DNA of 64,000 nt from Planctomycetota bacterium (GCA_020638635.1 JACKIE010000006.1:62001-126000); one strand, 5' to 3'; shown: positions 24,762 to 34,550, counted from the stretch's first letter. The notes: generated by a model from the sequence alone, not told the origin. Numbers and translations: made by a program.

Positions 24762-27478
24762 AGCATCTCCTGGGTCCAGCCTTCCAAGGGTTGGTCTTGG
24801 TTGTGGGTGATCCTAGCGTGCTCGGGCGCAGGAATCACGACCGTAGCACGGCTCGCGGCTGCCGCGTTGCGCCGCGAGTCCAGCACCGTCCACAGGCGGT
24901 CCAAGTCGGCGGAGAGGCTCGACTCCGCCTCCCCCAGGCCGACTTCGCCGTGCGGGGAATCAGGCCGGCGCGCGGACCGCTCTCCCGACGCAGGCCCTTC
25001 GGCGCCGCTCAGGGCGGGCATGCGGCCGCTGATCCGGTCTTCTTCCCAGCCGGACTCGATGGTCTCGCGCAGGCGCGCCGAAGCGGCGACAAGCAGGTCA
25101 AGGTCGTCCGGCGACTCCGCGTGACCGTTGCCCCCGACGGGCTCATGGCGGCGCGAGGCCTGCTCCAGCAGTTCACTGAGGCTTGCCGGCGGGCGCTCGG
25201 CTGTGCGCTGCAGTTCGTCCACAATCTCGCCCACGGCGCGGGTGGGTACCCGCTCGGCAACGCGGCGAGAGGGCAAGGCTTCGGGCGCGGGCGCGAGGCT
25301 TGCGGGCTTCTCCTCGAACACGGTCTCGGCCGCGCGTGAACTCGGGGCCTGGGCGGGTTGCGGTTCTCGGCTTTCCGCGGGCAGCTCGTGCAGGTCGTCC
25401 GGATCCGCCGGCGCGGGGCGCTGCCGGATTGTGGTCCGCCGCTCGCTGATCGCCTGCAGGTCTGTACGGGAAGCCTCGCTGGCCTCGCGCAGCTTCAGCG
25501 CCACGGCCTCGGCCTGTTCGATCAACCGCAAGGTTTCCGCACGTTCCTGCTTCAGGCGCTGGGTCAGCGAGTCCGTGATGCGTTTGACGCGACCGGAGGC
25601 CTGCGCGGTCTCGGCACGGATGACTGCCGGCTCTCGGCGCTCCGTGGCACCCACGGTCTCTCGCGCTGCCGGCCGGCGCCCCGAAGAGACGTGTTCGGCG
25701 GCGGGCGCCGGGACCCGGCGTGCCGGGGCGCGCGCGGGCTCGGGTCGGCGGGCGGGCGGCGCGGTCTGTACCTTGTCGGTGACGCGCTGGACATCGGCTT
25801 CGGCCGGCTGGATGGCCTCTTCGTCAACGGTGTCGTCGCCGTCCGCTTCTTCCTCGATTTCCGGGATGATGCGGTCGGCATGGCTGACGTGGACGTGCTC
25901 GATGAAGTCCGTATGGACTTCGGACGGCTCGGGCAGCACTTCCGGATCGGGCCGGCGCCCGCGGGTGCTCTCGCGCCGGGCGCCGCGCCAGGTCTCGGTG
26001 CCGAAGTCATGTGAGCTGTCTGAGCTCTCGGCGGTGGGCGGGATACCTTCCTCGGCGGGCTGCAGCTCGGCGGTGGTGTCGCCGGTCTTGGGTTTCTGCG
26101 CGAGGATTTCCGCGACATAGAAGCGCTGCGTATCCTTGCCGCCCGCGACCTTTTCGTCGGCCACGGGCTCAAGGCCTCTGGGTTCGGCGTTTCGCGCGCC
26201 GGCTTTTTCGCGCGCCAGGCGCTCTTTGTCCACCTTGTCCGTACCCTCGGGCAACGGCAGCCTGGGCGGTTCTCGGTCTTCACGCTGGAATTTGTCGGTC
26301 TCGCGCTTGTCGGCCTCGGCCAGGTCGGTTTCTGCGGACAGCTCGAGGGGCGCGGGCGCGATCTCTTCGAAGGCGTTCAGGCTCGGCTCCGCCATCGGCT
26401 CGAACACCGGCTCGGCAGCCGGGCTCAGGCTCTGACCGGGCTCTGTCTCCATCTCGAACAGCGCGCCGGGCTGCAGGGTGTCGGCATCGTCCTCGGAAAA
26501 CAGGTCCGGCGCCGCGGGCTGGGGTTCACGGCTCCATCCGAGAGGCTGGCTGCTGTTCACGACGCTGGGCGAAATGGTAGGGAAGCCGCCGCTGCGCTGC
26601 TTCTGCTCGTGAAGGCTCTGGGTCTGGTTGTAGAAGTTGACGGTGTCGCGCACCACCGCGTTGGGGTCCCGCGTGCGCGGGTCAACGTCGCGGCGCGGCT
26701 CGACCTTGCTGGTGATCTTCTCTTCTTCTGCTTCGCGTCGATCCTTCAGAAGGTCCGTCGGGTCCTCATCGGGGCGCGGCAACTGCGGCGCCGGCCGGGG
26801 GCCGAGCTTGTCCGTGGGACGATCGTCGTTGTCGTCCTCCATGTTCAGGCCGGTCCACTCGTCCGCTCCGGAAAGCTCGGCATCGGACAAGCGGTCCTCC
26901 CGCGTTCCGAAGGCCTCGGCGACCAGCATGCCGGTGTCGCCGGAACTGGCGGGCGCAAGCTCGCCCACCGCCGGCGCGGAGCGGGCGTCCTCTTCCTCAT
27001 CGTGCAACTGGTCAAGCTCAGGCGAGGTCAGGTCAGGCACGCTGTCCAGCATCTCAGGCTCGGGGCCCGCCGCGGGGCTCAGCGTGTCGGCGGAGGGTTC
27101 GAACGTGACCGGCTCCAGCGAAAGCGTCTGCGCGGGTCCGCTGTCAAACGCAAGTTCGGGCGTCATCTCGGCATCGCCGAACGGGCTTTCCACCGCGAGG
27201 TCGAAGTGGGTGTCAAAGGCATCAGAACGGCCGTTGCCGCCCGCCGGGGCCGGGGCTACTTCCGTGTCGCTGGAGCGCGCCCGCTGGATGCCGGGCACCT
27301 CGGTCGCGCTTCCGTTGCCGTTGCCGGAAGGTTTGTCGAGGTAGGTGCCTTCCTCGAGGGGCTTCAACTGCCCGGCGCCTTCAAGAAAGCGCGACAGGGC
27401 CGAGCCATGCTCTGCCTGTTCGCCGGGCAGGTGCCCGGTCAGGTCCGCTCGTTTTGCCTTGCCCAGCTCGCGTGGCAT
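24677..27478 (-). CDS. Large acidic, mostly disordered protein with a C-terminal membrane anchor
   Basis: The 933-residue product is not recognised. It is strongly acidic and low in hydrophobic residues for the first 550 positions, with repeated EPxxFEP and RxDKF-like segments. A coiled coil follows (about 640-695, RLKQERAETLRLIEQAEAVA), then another disordered part, and it ends in one transmembrane helix (WPTLAGIAGVTFALGALFVW), so it is tail-anchored. The start ATG 27478 lacks a strong Shine-Dalgarno. It heads an operon with the porin (85-nt overlap) and the SemiSWEET gene, suggesting an envelope scaffolding role. That role is inference. Confidence 0.7.
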   Translation of the reverse strand: MPRELGKAKRADLTGHLPGEQAEHGSALSRFLEGAGQLKPLEEGTYLDKPSGNGNGSATEVPGIQRARSSDTEVAPAPAGGNGRSDAFDTHFDLAVESPFGDAEMTPELAFDSGPAQTLSLEPVTFEPSADTLSPAAGPEPEMLDSVPDLTSPELDQLHDEEEDARSAPAVGELAPASSGDTGMLVAEAFGTREDRLSDAELSGADEWTGLNMEDDNDDRPTDKLGPRPAPQLPRPDEDPTDLLKDRREAEEEKITSKVEPRRDVDPRTRDPNAVVRDTVNFYNQTQSLHEQKQRSGGFPTISPSVVNSSQPLGWSREPQPAAPDLFSEDDADTLQPGALFEMETEPGQSLSPAAEPVFEPMAEPSLNAFEEIAPAPLELSAETDLAEADKRETDKFQREDREPPRLPLPEGTDKVDKERLAREKAGARNAEPRGLEPVADEKVAGGKDTQRFYVAEILAQKPKTGDTTAELQPAEEGIPPTAESSDSSHDFGTETWRGARRESTRGRRPDPEVLPEPSEVHTDFIEHVHVSHADRIIPEIEEEADGDDTVDEEAIQPAEADVQRVTDKVQTAPPARRPEPARAPARRVPAPAAEHVSSGRRPAARETVGATERREPAVIRAETAQASGRVKRITDSLTQRLKQERAETLRLIEQAEAVALKLREASEASRTDLQAISERRTTIRQRPAPADPDDLHELPAESREPQPAQAPSSRAAETVFEEKPASLAPAPEALPSRRVAERVPTRAVGEIVDELQRTAERPPASLSELLEQASRRHEPVGGNGHAESPDDLDLLVAASARLRETIESGWEEDRISGRMPALSGAEGPASGERSARRPDSPHGEVGLGEAESSLSADLDRLWTVLDSRRNAAAASRATVVIPAPEHARITHNQDQPLEGWTQEMLWPTLAGIAGVTFALGALFVWVLFKLLG

Positions 27479-27569
27479 TGGTTACCCGGCTACTGACCAA
27501 CCCATAGTATATCGATATTTCGCGCCATCCGGGGCACAAGAAATACGGCTGCGTGCGGCGACCCGCGGC

Positions 27570-28685
27570 TCAGGGCTTCAGCCACGAAAGCGTGCCGTCC
27601 CTGGCGACGGCACGACGTCCCTGCGGACCGGCCCAGAGCGCGGCTACGGCGTAGCTGTCCCCGTCTCCCAGCTCGAATCCGGCTGCCGGCCGGTCGTCAA
27701 AATCGGCCCAGCCGGACCGTCCCTCCGGTGCCGCCGGATCCACCAGCTCGCGGGGCTTGCCGCTGAGCTCGTGAAAACCGCGCGGCCAGCGGCCGGAGTT
27801 GCGCTCGAAGTCACCGGCGCGCCGGCCCATGTACTTCAGGCGCTCGTCGCGAAGGTTCTCGAGCCGCTGACCCTGCGTGGTGGCACCGGCATCGGCCAGG
27901 GCCCAGCCTCGCTCGTCACGCCCGAGCAGCGCGCGCTCGATGGTGCCGTCCGTCAGCAGCAGCCGCAACTCCGCGCCGTACCAGCGCTTCTCGCCCAACG
28001 CCGCCAGTTCCAGGGCGCGCAGTCTGCCCGCGGGCAGGGCTGTCGCCGCTTCGGCGTGGCGGGGCGCTGTGCACTCGATGGACTCGCGCCCCAGCTCAAG
28101 AGCGGCTTGCAGGTCCACCAGGCCCCGCTGCTGCTCGGTGTACTGCAGCCGATAACGCCGTTCGCCCTGGTTGCCCCACAGGGTTACGCTGAGGGCCAGC
28201 CCCCCCGGCGGCAGCACCGGCAGCTTGACGCCCCGGGCCAGGTTAATGGGCTGGGGCCCTGACTCGAAGTAGTTGCGGCCGTCGGAGCGACGTGAAAACA
28301 CGCTGGCGCCCCCTCCCAGTATGGTTGCCCTCAGCTGCTGATCGCTGAAGCCCAGCGCATCGGCCAAGGCGTGGTCGTCGTCGGCCTGCATGGCGCGGAC
28401 GGCCGCGGGCAGGTCGTGCTCACGACTGCTTGCGCCAATGGCGATCAGCCACGCTTCCGGGTCAAGCCGCCCGGCGAGTTCGCGGGCGTGCCCGCTCAGG
28501 CCCGGGCCCTTTCCCAACGCGTCGCGCAGGCCGGCGAGGTCGCCCCGGCGCAGGGCGAGCTCGGCGGCGGCGAAGCTGCGTGGCGAGGGATCAGGCGCGT
28601 CGGGTGCCGGGGCACAGCAGACGAAAAGCAACGGCACGAGGGCCGTGAAAACGAGCCCTCGTGCCGGGATGCGATCGTGCGCCAT
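27570..28685 (-). CDS. Predicted lipoprotein of unknown function
   Basis: The 371-residue protein begins with a signal peptide ending in LLFVCCAP, a plausible lipobox with a lipidated Cys near residue 23 or 24. The N-terminal half is helical. The C-terminal 80 residues (GRWPRGFHELSGKPRELVDP ... DGTLSWLKP) resemble the beta-rich tail of type II pseudopilins (GspG-like), but there is no prepilin peptidase site. The ATG lies 1 nt after the rpsT stop, so it is translationally coupled to rpsT. Not recognised further. Confidence 0.6.
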   Translation of the reverse strand: MAHDRIPARGLVFTALVPLLFVCCAPAPDAPDPSPRSFAAAELALRRGDLAGLRDALGKGPGLSGHARELAGRLDPEAWLIAIGASSREHDLPAAVRAMQADDDHALADALGFSDQQLRATILGGGASVFSRRSDGRNYFESGPQPINLARGVKLPVLPPGGLALSVTLWGNQGERRYRLQYTEQQRGLVDLQAALELGRESIECTAPRHAEAATALPAGRLRALELAALGEKRWYGAELRLLLTDGTIERALLGRDERGWALADAGATTQGQRLENLRDERLKYMGRRAGDFERNSGRWPRGFHELSGKPRELVDPAAPEGRSGWADFDDRPAAGFELGDGDSYAVAALWAGPQGRRAVARDGTLSWLKP

Positions 28686-28686
28686 G

Positions 28687-28950
28687 CTATTTGCTGTCTT
28701 TGAGAGCCTGCTTCTTCAGCCGCGACTTGAGACGGTTGGCGCGGCGGGTCGGGACAATGTTGCGCTTGGCCGCCTTGTCAAGCTTGGATTCAACGGTCGC
28801 CAGCAACTCGCCGGACTTGGCGTCCTTGGCGGCTGAGGCCGCGCGGAACTTCTTGATGCTGGTGCGCAGCTCCGAGCGTACGGCGCGGTTGTGCTCGCGC
28901 CTCGCCTCAGACTGGCGATTGCGTTTGCGTGCCTGGTTCGAATGTGCCAT
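28687..28950 (-). CDS. rpsT: 30S ribosomal protein S20
   Basis: The 87-residue basic helical protein (MAHSNQARKRNRQSEARREH start, with SRLKKQALKDSK at the end) is S20, which binds 16S rRNA early in 30S assembly. GAGGAAG lies 5 nt before the ATG. The longer frame back to 29076 is not needed. The downstream lipoprotein gene follows with a 1-nt gap. The gap 28951-29097 upstream should hold the rpsT promoter; no clear boxes were identified. Confidence 0.93.
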   Translation of the reverse strand: MAHSNQARKRNRQSEARREHNRAVRSELRTSIKKFRAASAAKDAKSGELLATVESKLDKAAKRNIVPTRRANRLKSRLKKQALKDSK

Positions 28951-29097
28951 CGCTTCCTCTTGTATTCCCCAACTTGGGCCGGGAAGTGTAGATATTCCGA
29001 CCGTGGCTGCAACAGGGAGGGGACGGAAAACAGGCGGCGGGTTGCAGCAGGCAAGTCCGGAGACCCTGTCCCCCAACCTCTGATTCCGAAACTGTAC

Positions 29098-29427
29098 TCA
29101 GTTCTTCTCGGCCTTGGCTGCTGCCCGGCGGCGCTCGATCTCGGCCTTGTCGAGCCGGCGAGTGTCCTCGACCTCGCGCCATGCGCTCTCGAACTGGTTG
29201 AGCAATTCCTTGTCCGAGAGGCTGAGCTGGTCTCGCACGTCCTTGAGCTGGCTTTCGGCCCTGTCGGGCTCGCCCATCTGCACGAGGCAGCGTGCCATCA
29301 GCAGGCGCACCTGGGCGATTTCGCGGGCCGAGTCGTTGCGGCCCTCGAGCGCCTTTTGAAACAGGGCGTAGGCCTTCGACCAACGCCCCGTCTCGAACTC
29401 GTCCTTGGCTTTGTCAATCTCGTTCAC
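29098..29427 (-). CDS. Small TPR protein
   Basis: The 109-residue helical protein begins at a GTG, contains about two TPR units (WSKAYALFQKALEG, AREIAQVRLLMARCLVQMGE) and has a charged C-terminus (RRLDKAEIERRRAAAKAEK). It starts 13 nt after the stop of the larger TPR gene, so the two form an operon and may act together. Confidence 0.65.
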   Translation of the reverse strand: MNEIDKAKDEFETGRWSKAYALFQKALEGRNDSAREIAQVRLLMARCLVQMGEPDRAESQLKDVRDQLSLSDKELLNQFESAWREVEDTRRLDKAEIERRRAAAKAEKN

Positions 29428-29440
29428 GCCGGGTCCGCCG

Positions 29441-30814
29441 TTACGCGCCTACCGCAGCTTTCAAGCGGTCGATCCGCTGCTCTACATCGCGGAATTCCAT
29501 GTCTTCCATGTAGAGCGCGCGGAACCGGTCCAGGGAGGCTGCAGGGTCCCCCTTGCGCTCCAGCAGGTCCGCTTCGAAGTACATCAATTCCTTGCGCATG
29601 TCCTCGTCACCTTCACCCAGCAGCTTCTCCACTTCCTGGAAAGCCATCTCCGCCATTTCAAGGCGGCCCATGCTGAGCAGGCACTGGCCCATAAGCAGGT
29701 TGGCCTTCTTGGCGTGTTTGGGACTGCCCTTGGCTTTCTGGAATTGCTTGAAGGCCTCCTGCTGGTTGCCTGCGTCAAGCAGTGCCTGGCCGTACATGAA
29801 GCGTTTGTCCAGGTCGGTGGGCGCCGCCTCGACGCCGCGTCCGTACTCGTCGAGCTGGAACTTCTTCTTCTCCTCGCGCAGTTCGCGGGCTTTGGCCTGG
29901 TAGGCGGCCGCCTTGGCGGGCTCTTCCTGCGCCTTCTTGGCGCAAAGCTGGATCATTCCGTCGAACCACATGTTCTTGTACTTGGCGGCAATGTCGCCGA
30001 TTTCCGTGGCGCTGGGATCCAGCTTGAGGAAGGCATACAGGCGGTCGGCCGCCTCGTTGTACTTCTTGCGCTTGGCCAGCACCTCGCCCACGTCGCGGAT
30101 GGCGCGGCGGTCCAACGGGTTGGTCTGCAGCTTCTTGTCCAGCTCTTCCATCAGCTTGGCGGCCTGCTCTTCGGTGATGTTGCCCTTGCGCAGGATTTCC
30201 AGCAGGTCGGCTTCGTCGCGGTTCTGGACCAGGTCGTACGAACTCTTGGCGGTGCCCACCTTGGCGTTGTAGGTCTTGGCCGAAAGCTCCTTCTGCAGCA
30301 CCTTGAGTTGCTTGTCGTTGGGCGCCAGGCGCGTGGCGCGGCCCAGCACGTTGTTTGCCTCCGTGACTTTGCCGACTTCCGCATACTCCTTGGCCAGCAG
30401 CATCAGCACCGCGGGCGCCTGCTTGTCTTCCTTCAGATCGCCGGCCTTGGCCGCGAACTCGAGCACGGCCACTGCCGCCTCATGGTGGTTCATGCCGGCC
30501 AGCAGTTCCGCCACGCGCAGGTTGTACTTGAGGCTCTTGGGGTCCTTCAGGATCAGCTTCTCCGTTTCGACCAGCAGCTTGTTCTGGTCTTTGGAGACGG
30601 CCCGGGTAAGCATGCCGCCGGCACCCAAGCCGAAGGTCTTCGGGTAGCCCTCGGCGTCGTACTTCCGAACCAGCGCCAGTCGGAAATTGCTGCGTGCCGC
30701 CGGGTTGCCGGGATCGGCTTCCATGGCCGACTCGTACATCTGGATCGCGTAGTCGTAGTTGCGCTTCTTGAGAGCTTCGTCGGCCTTTGCCAGGAATTTG
30801 CTTACATCCGCCAT
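29441..30814 (-). CDS. Cytoplasmic TPR-repeat protein
   Basis: The 457-residue protein has no signal peptide. TPR pairs occur at the N-terminus (residues 1-60), at about 105-160 and at about 340-420. A helical middle contains the KYNEAADRLYAFLKLDPSA repeat. AAAGGAT precedes the ATG at 30814. It is followed closely by the small TPR gene. The role is unknown; it probably scaffolds a complex. Confidence 0.75.
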   Translation of the reverse strand: MADVSKFLAKADEALKKRNYDYAIQMYESAMEADPGNPAARSNFRLALVRKYDAEGYPKTFGLGAGGMLTRAVSKDQNKLLVETEKLILKDPKSLKYNLRVAELLAGMNHHEAAVAVLEFAAKAGDLKEDKQAPAVLMLLAKEYAEVGKVTEANNVLGRATRLAPNDKQLKVLQKELSAKTYNAKVGTAKSSYDLVQNRDEADLLEILRKGNITEEQAAKLMEELDKKLQTNPLDRRAIRDVGEVLAKRKKYNEAADRLYAFLKLDPSATEIGDIAAKYKNMWFDGMIQLCAKKAQEEPAKAAAYQAKARELREEKKKFQLDEYGRGVEAAPTDLDKRFMYGQALLDAGNQQEAFKQFQKAKGSPKHAKKANLLMGQCLLSMGRLEMAEMAFQEVEKLLGEGDEDMRKELMYFEADLLERKGDPAASLDRFRALYMEDMEFRDVEQRIDRLKAAVGA

Positions 30815-30995
30815 CGGTGCATCCTTTGGGGGCTGCGTGACGAGCCTGCCGGATTTTCCCCACCCGAACGGGCCCTGATCCGTTGTTCCTCAGGACTATT
30901 CATTGTGGCCTGAGGCGTTTAGGGTTGCAAGGGCGCGGCACGCCTTGTGTGCGGATTCCCGGCCGTTACACTTGTGCAATCCCAAGAGGCACGAA

Positions 30996-31517
30996 GTGTT
31001 CAAGATTCGAAAATATCCGGACCCGATTCTCACCAACAAGGCCGAGCCCGTCACGGAGTTCGGCCCGCGGCTGGAGCAGATTGTGGAGGAGATGTTCCTG
31101 ACCATGTACCAGGAGCACGGCGTGGGCCTGGCGGCGCCGCAGGTGGGCATCAGCAAGCGCATCTTCGTGGTCAACTGCGAGAAAGACCAGCCGCCCGACG
31201 GCGAAATCGCGCTGATCAATCCGGAAATCGTCAGCGTCGAGGGCGAGCAGTACGGGGACGAAGGCTGCCTGTCGTTCCCCGGCATGTTTGCCAAGAAGAA
31301 GCGCCCCATGAAGGTAACCATGCGCGCCCAAGACGTGGACGGCGAGTGGTTCGAGGTAACGGGCGAAAAGCTGCTGGCCCGGGCCCTGCTGCACGAGCGC
31401 GACCACCTGGACGGCAACGTGTTCGTGCAGGACCTGGAGCTGACCGAGTTCATCAAGCTGAAGAAAGAGCTCGAGATGATGCGCCGCGAATACAAGCGCG
31501 CCAAGGCCCGGGCGTGA
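30996..31517 (+). CDS. def: Peptide deformylase
   Basis: The enzyme removes the formyl group from the first Met of new proteins. The 173-residue product carries all three motifs: GVGLAAPQVG (42-51), EGCLS (89-93, metal-binding Cys91) and HERDH (133-137). The start is GTG at 30996 with AAGAGG 7 nt upstream; TACACT near 30966 may be its -10. The longer frame to 30903 is not supported. The stop TGA abuts a hairpin repeat. Confidence 0.94.
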   Translation: MFKIRKYPDPILTNKAEPVTEFGPRLEQIVEEMFLTMYQEHGVGLAAPQVGISKRIFVVNCEKDQPPDGEIALINPEIVSVEGEQYGDEGCLSFPGMFAKKKRPMKVTMRAQDVDGEWFEVTGEKLLARALLHERDHLDGNVFVQDLELTEFIKLKKELEMMRREYKRAKARA

Positions 31518-31627
31518 CACCGGCCTCCCGCCGGTGCGTCGTGCGGGCGTCCCGCCTGCACAAACGGCTGCAGCTGCCGTGCTCCCGATCCGTCATTCGC
31601 GCCGTTCGCCGGGCTGGAAGCCCGGCG
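31518..31627. repeat. Hairpin repeats between def and pyrK
   Basis: CACCGGC-CTCCC-GCCGGTG (31518-31536) starts right after the def stop. An imperfect GCGGGCGTCCCGCCTGC follows (31543-31559). A hairpin with CTGGAA-type loop lies at 31607-31627: CGCCGGGC with its complement around TGGAA. The gap 31518-31650 holds no gene. Confidence 0.65.
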
Positions 31628-31650
31628 GACGCAAGACCAGGACGGTCGTG

Positions 31651-32487
31651 TCACCACACCAGCTTGTCGCAGTCCATTACCGTGCCTTCCACGCAGGTCT
31701 TGGCATACCGGAAGCCTTGCTCCGAATCATCCTTCACCTTCGCCACGCAGCCGTTGCACACCCCGTAGCCGCAGGCCATCACGCTTTCAAGGCTGGCGAA
31801 ACTATCGATGCCCGCGGCCAGGCAGATTTGCGCCACGGCCTCCATCATCTTCCAGGGGCCGCAGGTCAGCACCATGGCGGGCTTGCCCTTCAGCGCCTTC
31901 AGCTCGGCCTCGAGCAGCACCGTCACGCGGCCTTTCACGCCCGCGCTGCCGTCTTCGGTGGCCAGCAGGATCTGCGCGCCGGAATCCTTGAAGCGCTTCA
32001 TGAAGCCGAGGTCGCGCTGGCTGCGCCCTCCGGCCAGCAGCACAAGCTCGCGCTTTGCATCGCCCGTACCCCACTGGCGCGCCGCGTGCAAGAACGGCGC
32101 TAGGCCGATGCCCCCGCCGACCATGAGGATGCGGGTGTCCGGGTTTGCCGGCAGCTCGAACGGATGGCCCAGCGGCCCGTTGATGTGCAGGCGCGCGCCC
32201 TCACCCATCTGCGACAGCATGCGGGTGCCCTGCCCCACCACGTGGCCGAGAATGCTGACCCCCACCGGCTTGCCGCGCGCGTCCTTCAGCAGGTCGAAGC
32301 TCGAGAAAGGCCGGCGCAGCAGCGGGTAGGGCTCGTTGCGCACGCGGATGTTCAGGAACTGGCCGGCCGCCATGTCGCGCGCCAAGGCGGGCGCGTCAAG
32401 GTACAGCTCGAAGTAACCGTGGCCGTAATCGACGCGGCGGGTGACGGCGACGTCGTGCAGCAGTTGCTTGCGCTCAGCGGTAGCCAT
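31651..32487 (-). CDS. pyrK: Dihydroorotate dehydrogenase B electron-transfer subunit (PyrK)
   Basis: PyrK passes electrons from dihydroorotate oxidation to NAD+ through FAD and a [2Fe-2S] cluster. The 278-residue protein has a ferredoxin-reductase FAD domain with RRPFSSFD, a pyridine-nucleotide domain with MVGGGIGLAPFLHAA and LTCGP, and the cluster cysteines CGYGVCNGC plus a fourth Cys in KTCVEG. The start ATG 32487 sits after CATATT-GCGGGC, again leaderless-like. The partner pyrD is not in the window. A related NAD(P)H-flavin oxidoreductase role is possible, but the Cys cluster is typical of PyrK. Confidence 0.88.
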   Translation of the reverse strand: MATAERKQLLHDVAVTRRVDYGHGYFELYLDAPALARDMAAGQFLNIRVRNEPYPLLRRPFSSFDLLKDARGKPVGVSILGHVVGQGTRMLSQMGEGARLHINGPLGHPFELPANPDTRILMVGGGIGLAPFLHAARQWGTGDAKRELVLLAGGRSQRDLGFMKRFKDSGAQILLATEDGSAGVKGRVTVLLEAELKALKGKPAMVLTCGPWKMMEAVAQICLAAGIDSFASLESVMACGYGVCNGCVAKVKDDSEQGFRYAKTCVEGTVMDCDKLVW

Positions 32488-32499
32488 GCCCGCAATATG
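32488..32499 (-). promoter_or_regulatory. Leaderless-type -10 box of pyrK
   Basis: CATATT-GCGGGC-ATG has a 6-nt spacing and no Shine-Dalgarno. Confidence 0.35.
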
Positions 32500-32543
32500 C
32501 GAGGCCGCGGGCTTCAGCGCAATGCGTGGAGAGACAGGCCCTA

Positions 32544-34430
32544 TTAGCCATCCTTCTCGGGCTCGTCCTTTTGTTCTTCCTTGGGCTGGTATTCGTTCAC
32601 GATGGGCGAAAAGCGGCGCATCAGGTCGGTGTAGACGTTCGTGCGCAACCCGTACTCCTTCATCAGCCACAGCGTGTGGATCAGGTCCTCGTTGTCGTCG
32701 TCGGTCAGCGCGAAGCGCAGACGCGCCATCAGCTTCATTTCGTAGCGTTTTTCGCCGGGCCTGGCCGCGCGCACGGTCTCGCGCAGCAGGCGTTTCTGCA
32801 CGGTGATCACTTCCTTCACCAACCGGTCCCACTGCCAGGTACGCGTGTTCGGCTCAAGGCCGGTGATAACCGCCTGGCTCAGGAACAGGCGCTCGAGTTG
32901 ATCGTCGTTGCTGGGCAGCCAGGTGTAGGCATGGCTTCCGGAGCGCACGTAGTACTCGTAGGTGTACTCCACTTCCTGCGGGTCGATGTCCTGCGCGGCC
33001 GCCAATGCCTCCACCGAAATGGCCCAGGCATCCAGCGCCTCGTCGCGCAGCCGCTTCTTGTGCAGGCGCTCGGCCTCGTAGGTCGCGCACAGGCCCAGGC
33101 TGAGTTGCAACTCGTGCTCCAGCGGCGCGATCGCGACGCCCTTGCGGTACCACTCGATGCCCTTGGCGTAGTCGCCGCTGCCGTAGTACAGGTTGCCCAG
33201 GATCAGCTCGATGCGGCCGTCGTTGACCCTCGGCAATGCGTTCTCGATCAGCCATTCGGCCTGCTTCACTCGGTCCTCGATGCTCCAGGCCGTGAGCCAC
33301 CAGCCGAACAGCTCGACGTTGGCGGGCTGGACTTTCATGGCCTGCTTCAGGCCCTGCTGCGCGAATTCGAAGCGATTGTAATGGGTGGCGGCGTTCCAGC
33401 ACAGGCGCCCGCGGATCAGCACGTCATCAGGGTTGCATTTCAGGGCCTCGCGCCCGATCTCGATCGCGCGGTTGCGATAGCGCTCGTGCTCGGCGGTATC
33501 GGTCTGGGTCTCGGCCAGGGCGCGGTAGATCTCCATGCCGAACAGGGCCGCGCGTCCGCAGCCGGGGTCGCGCTTGAGCACGTCTTCGTAGGCAAACAGC
33601 GCCTCGGCCAGCTTACCGGTGTTCAAGGCGTCGCGCATCCCGACGTAGTCGCGCAAGGCCTTGTCCTGGCTGACCAGGCGCGGGATGGGTGCGTGGGGAA
33701 ACTCGACGGGTGTGCCGTCTTCGCCGACTTCGGCGCCGATGCCGGAGCACAGCTCCGCCACGTTCGCTTCCAGCAGGCGGATCACGCTGTCCGCCTCGGG
33801 CTTCCCGAGTTTGCCGAACTCCCACTCCTGAGCGCGCTCAAACCCTTCGCCCCTGCGATAGCGCGCGGCCAGGGCGCGCGCCGGCAATTCGCCCGCGCCG
33901 GGCTTGAAGCTTAGTGTGAAAACCAGGTCCGCGTTGAAGGTGCGGGCTGCGGCCTCTAGGCTTTGCGACTTCTGTCCGAGCTTCACTTCGGCGCCGACGC
34001 GCGGTGTATCGCCCCTGCGCAGCATGGCGTAGTAGCGCGTCACGCGCGCGAGGTTGGATTCGTAGTAGACCTGCGGCAGATACTCCAGCGACTGGTCCAG
34101 CATCAGTTCAAGTCCGCCGGCGATCGCACGCTCGTTGCTGGAAAGGTCTTCGTCGGGCGTGTCGTTCGGGCTGTCGGCGTTGGGCACGCGCAGCACCACG
34201 GCCTTGTACTGGCGAGCCGGCACCTTGCCCTCAAAGCCGACGTCGGGCAGGGCCGTAAACAGCTCATCAGGACCGCGCGGAGTGAGGTCAACCGCCTTGG
34301 GCGGGAGCGCGGGCGGTTCATCGCCGGCGTCCTGGGCACGGATCGCAGATACCAGCATCGCGCTCGCGCCGCCGACGAGCAGCAGTGCGAACAGCAGAAA
34401 CGCAACCAGTGTGCGCGACAGGCGCCGCAT
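32544..34430 (-). CDS. Membrane-anchored TPR protein
   Basis: The 628-residue protein has an N-terminal signal-anchor (LVAFLLFALLLVGGASAMLVSAI). An alpha/beta part (about 60-230) contains YKAVVLRVPNADS and FNADLVFTLSF. TPR repeats follow from residue 260 to 460, for example AEALFAYEDVLKRDPGCGRA and AKGIEWYRKGVAIAP. The C-terminus is charged. AGGAGG precedes the ATG at 34430. The first domain recalls periplasmic TolB-N-like folds, but that is weak. Function unknown. Confidence 0.75.
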   Translation of the reverse strand: MRRLSRTLVAFLLFALLLVGGASAMLVSAIRAQDAGDEPPALPPKAVDLTPRGPDELFTALPDVGFEGKVPARQYKAVVLRVPNADSPNDTPDEDLSSNERAIAGGLELMLDQSLEYLPQVYYESNLARVTRYYAMLRRGDTPRVGAEVKLGQKSQSLEAAARTFNADLVFTLSFKPGAGELPARALAARYRRGEGFERAQEWEFGKLGKPEADSVIRLLEANVAELCSGIGAEVGEDGTPVEFPHAPIPRLVSQDKALRDYVGMRDALNTGKLAEALFAYEDVLKRDPGCGRAALFGMEIYRALAETQTDTAEHERYRNRAIEIGREALKCNPDDVLIRGRLCWNAATHYNRFEFAQQGLKQAMKVQPANVELFGWWLTAWSIEDRVKQAEWLIENALPRVNDGRIELILGNLYYGSGDYAKGIEWYRKGVAIAPLEHELQLSLGLCATYEAERLHKKRLRDEALDAWAISVEALAAAQDIDPQEVEYTYEYYVRSGSHAYTWLPSNDDQLERLFLSQAVITGLEPNTRTWQWDRLVKEVITVQKRLLRETVRAARPGEKRYEMKLMARLRFALTDDDNEDLIHTLWLMKEYGLRTNVYTDLMRRFSPIVNEYQPKEEQKDEPEKDG

Positions 34431-34500
34431 AGCCGATGCCTCCTGCCCCTACAGTATGCAAATACGGTTCCAAACGCGAGTTCCGGTCGAATTACCGCAA

Positions 34501-34527
34501 ACGGGCGGCCCTGAAACGGCCGCCCGT
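34501..34527 (-). terminator. Hairpin downstream of the riboswitch-controlled propeller gene
   Basis: ACGGGCGGCC and its complement (10-bp perfect arms) around a 7-nt loop, 24 nt after the stop of the 34551-36074 gene. It probably ends that transcript. Confidence 0.55.
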
Positions 34528-34550
34528 CGCGTGTGTTACCACCCCGCCAC

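Noticed and set aside
32488..32832. Extended PyrK N-terminus
   Set aside because: The extra 115 residues are Arg-rich shadow sequence of the opposite frame of the TPR gene.
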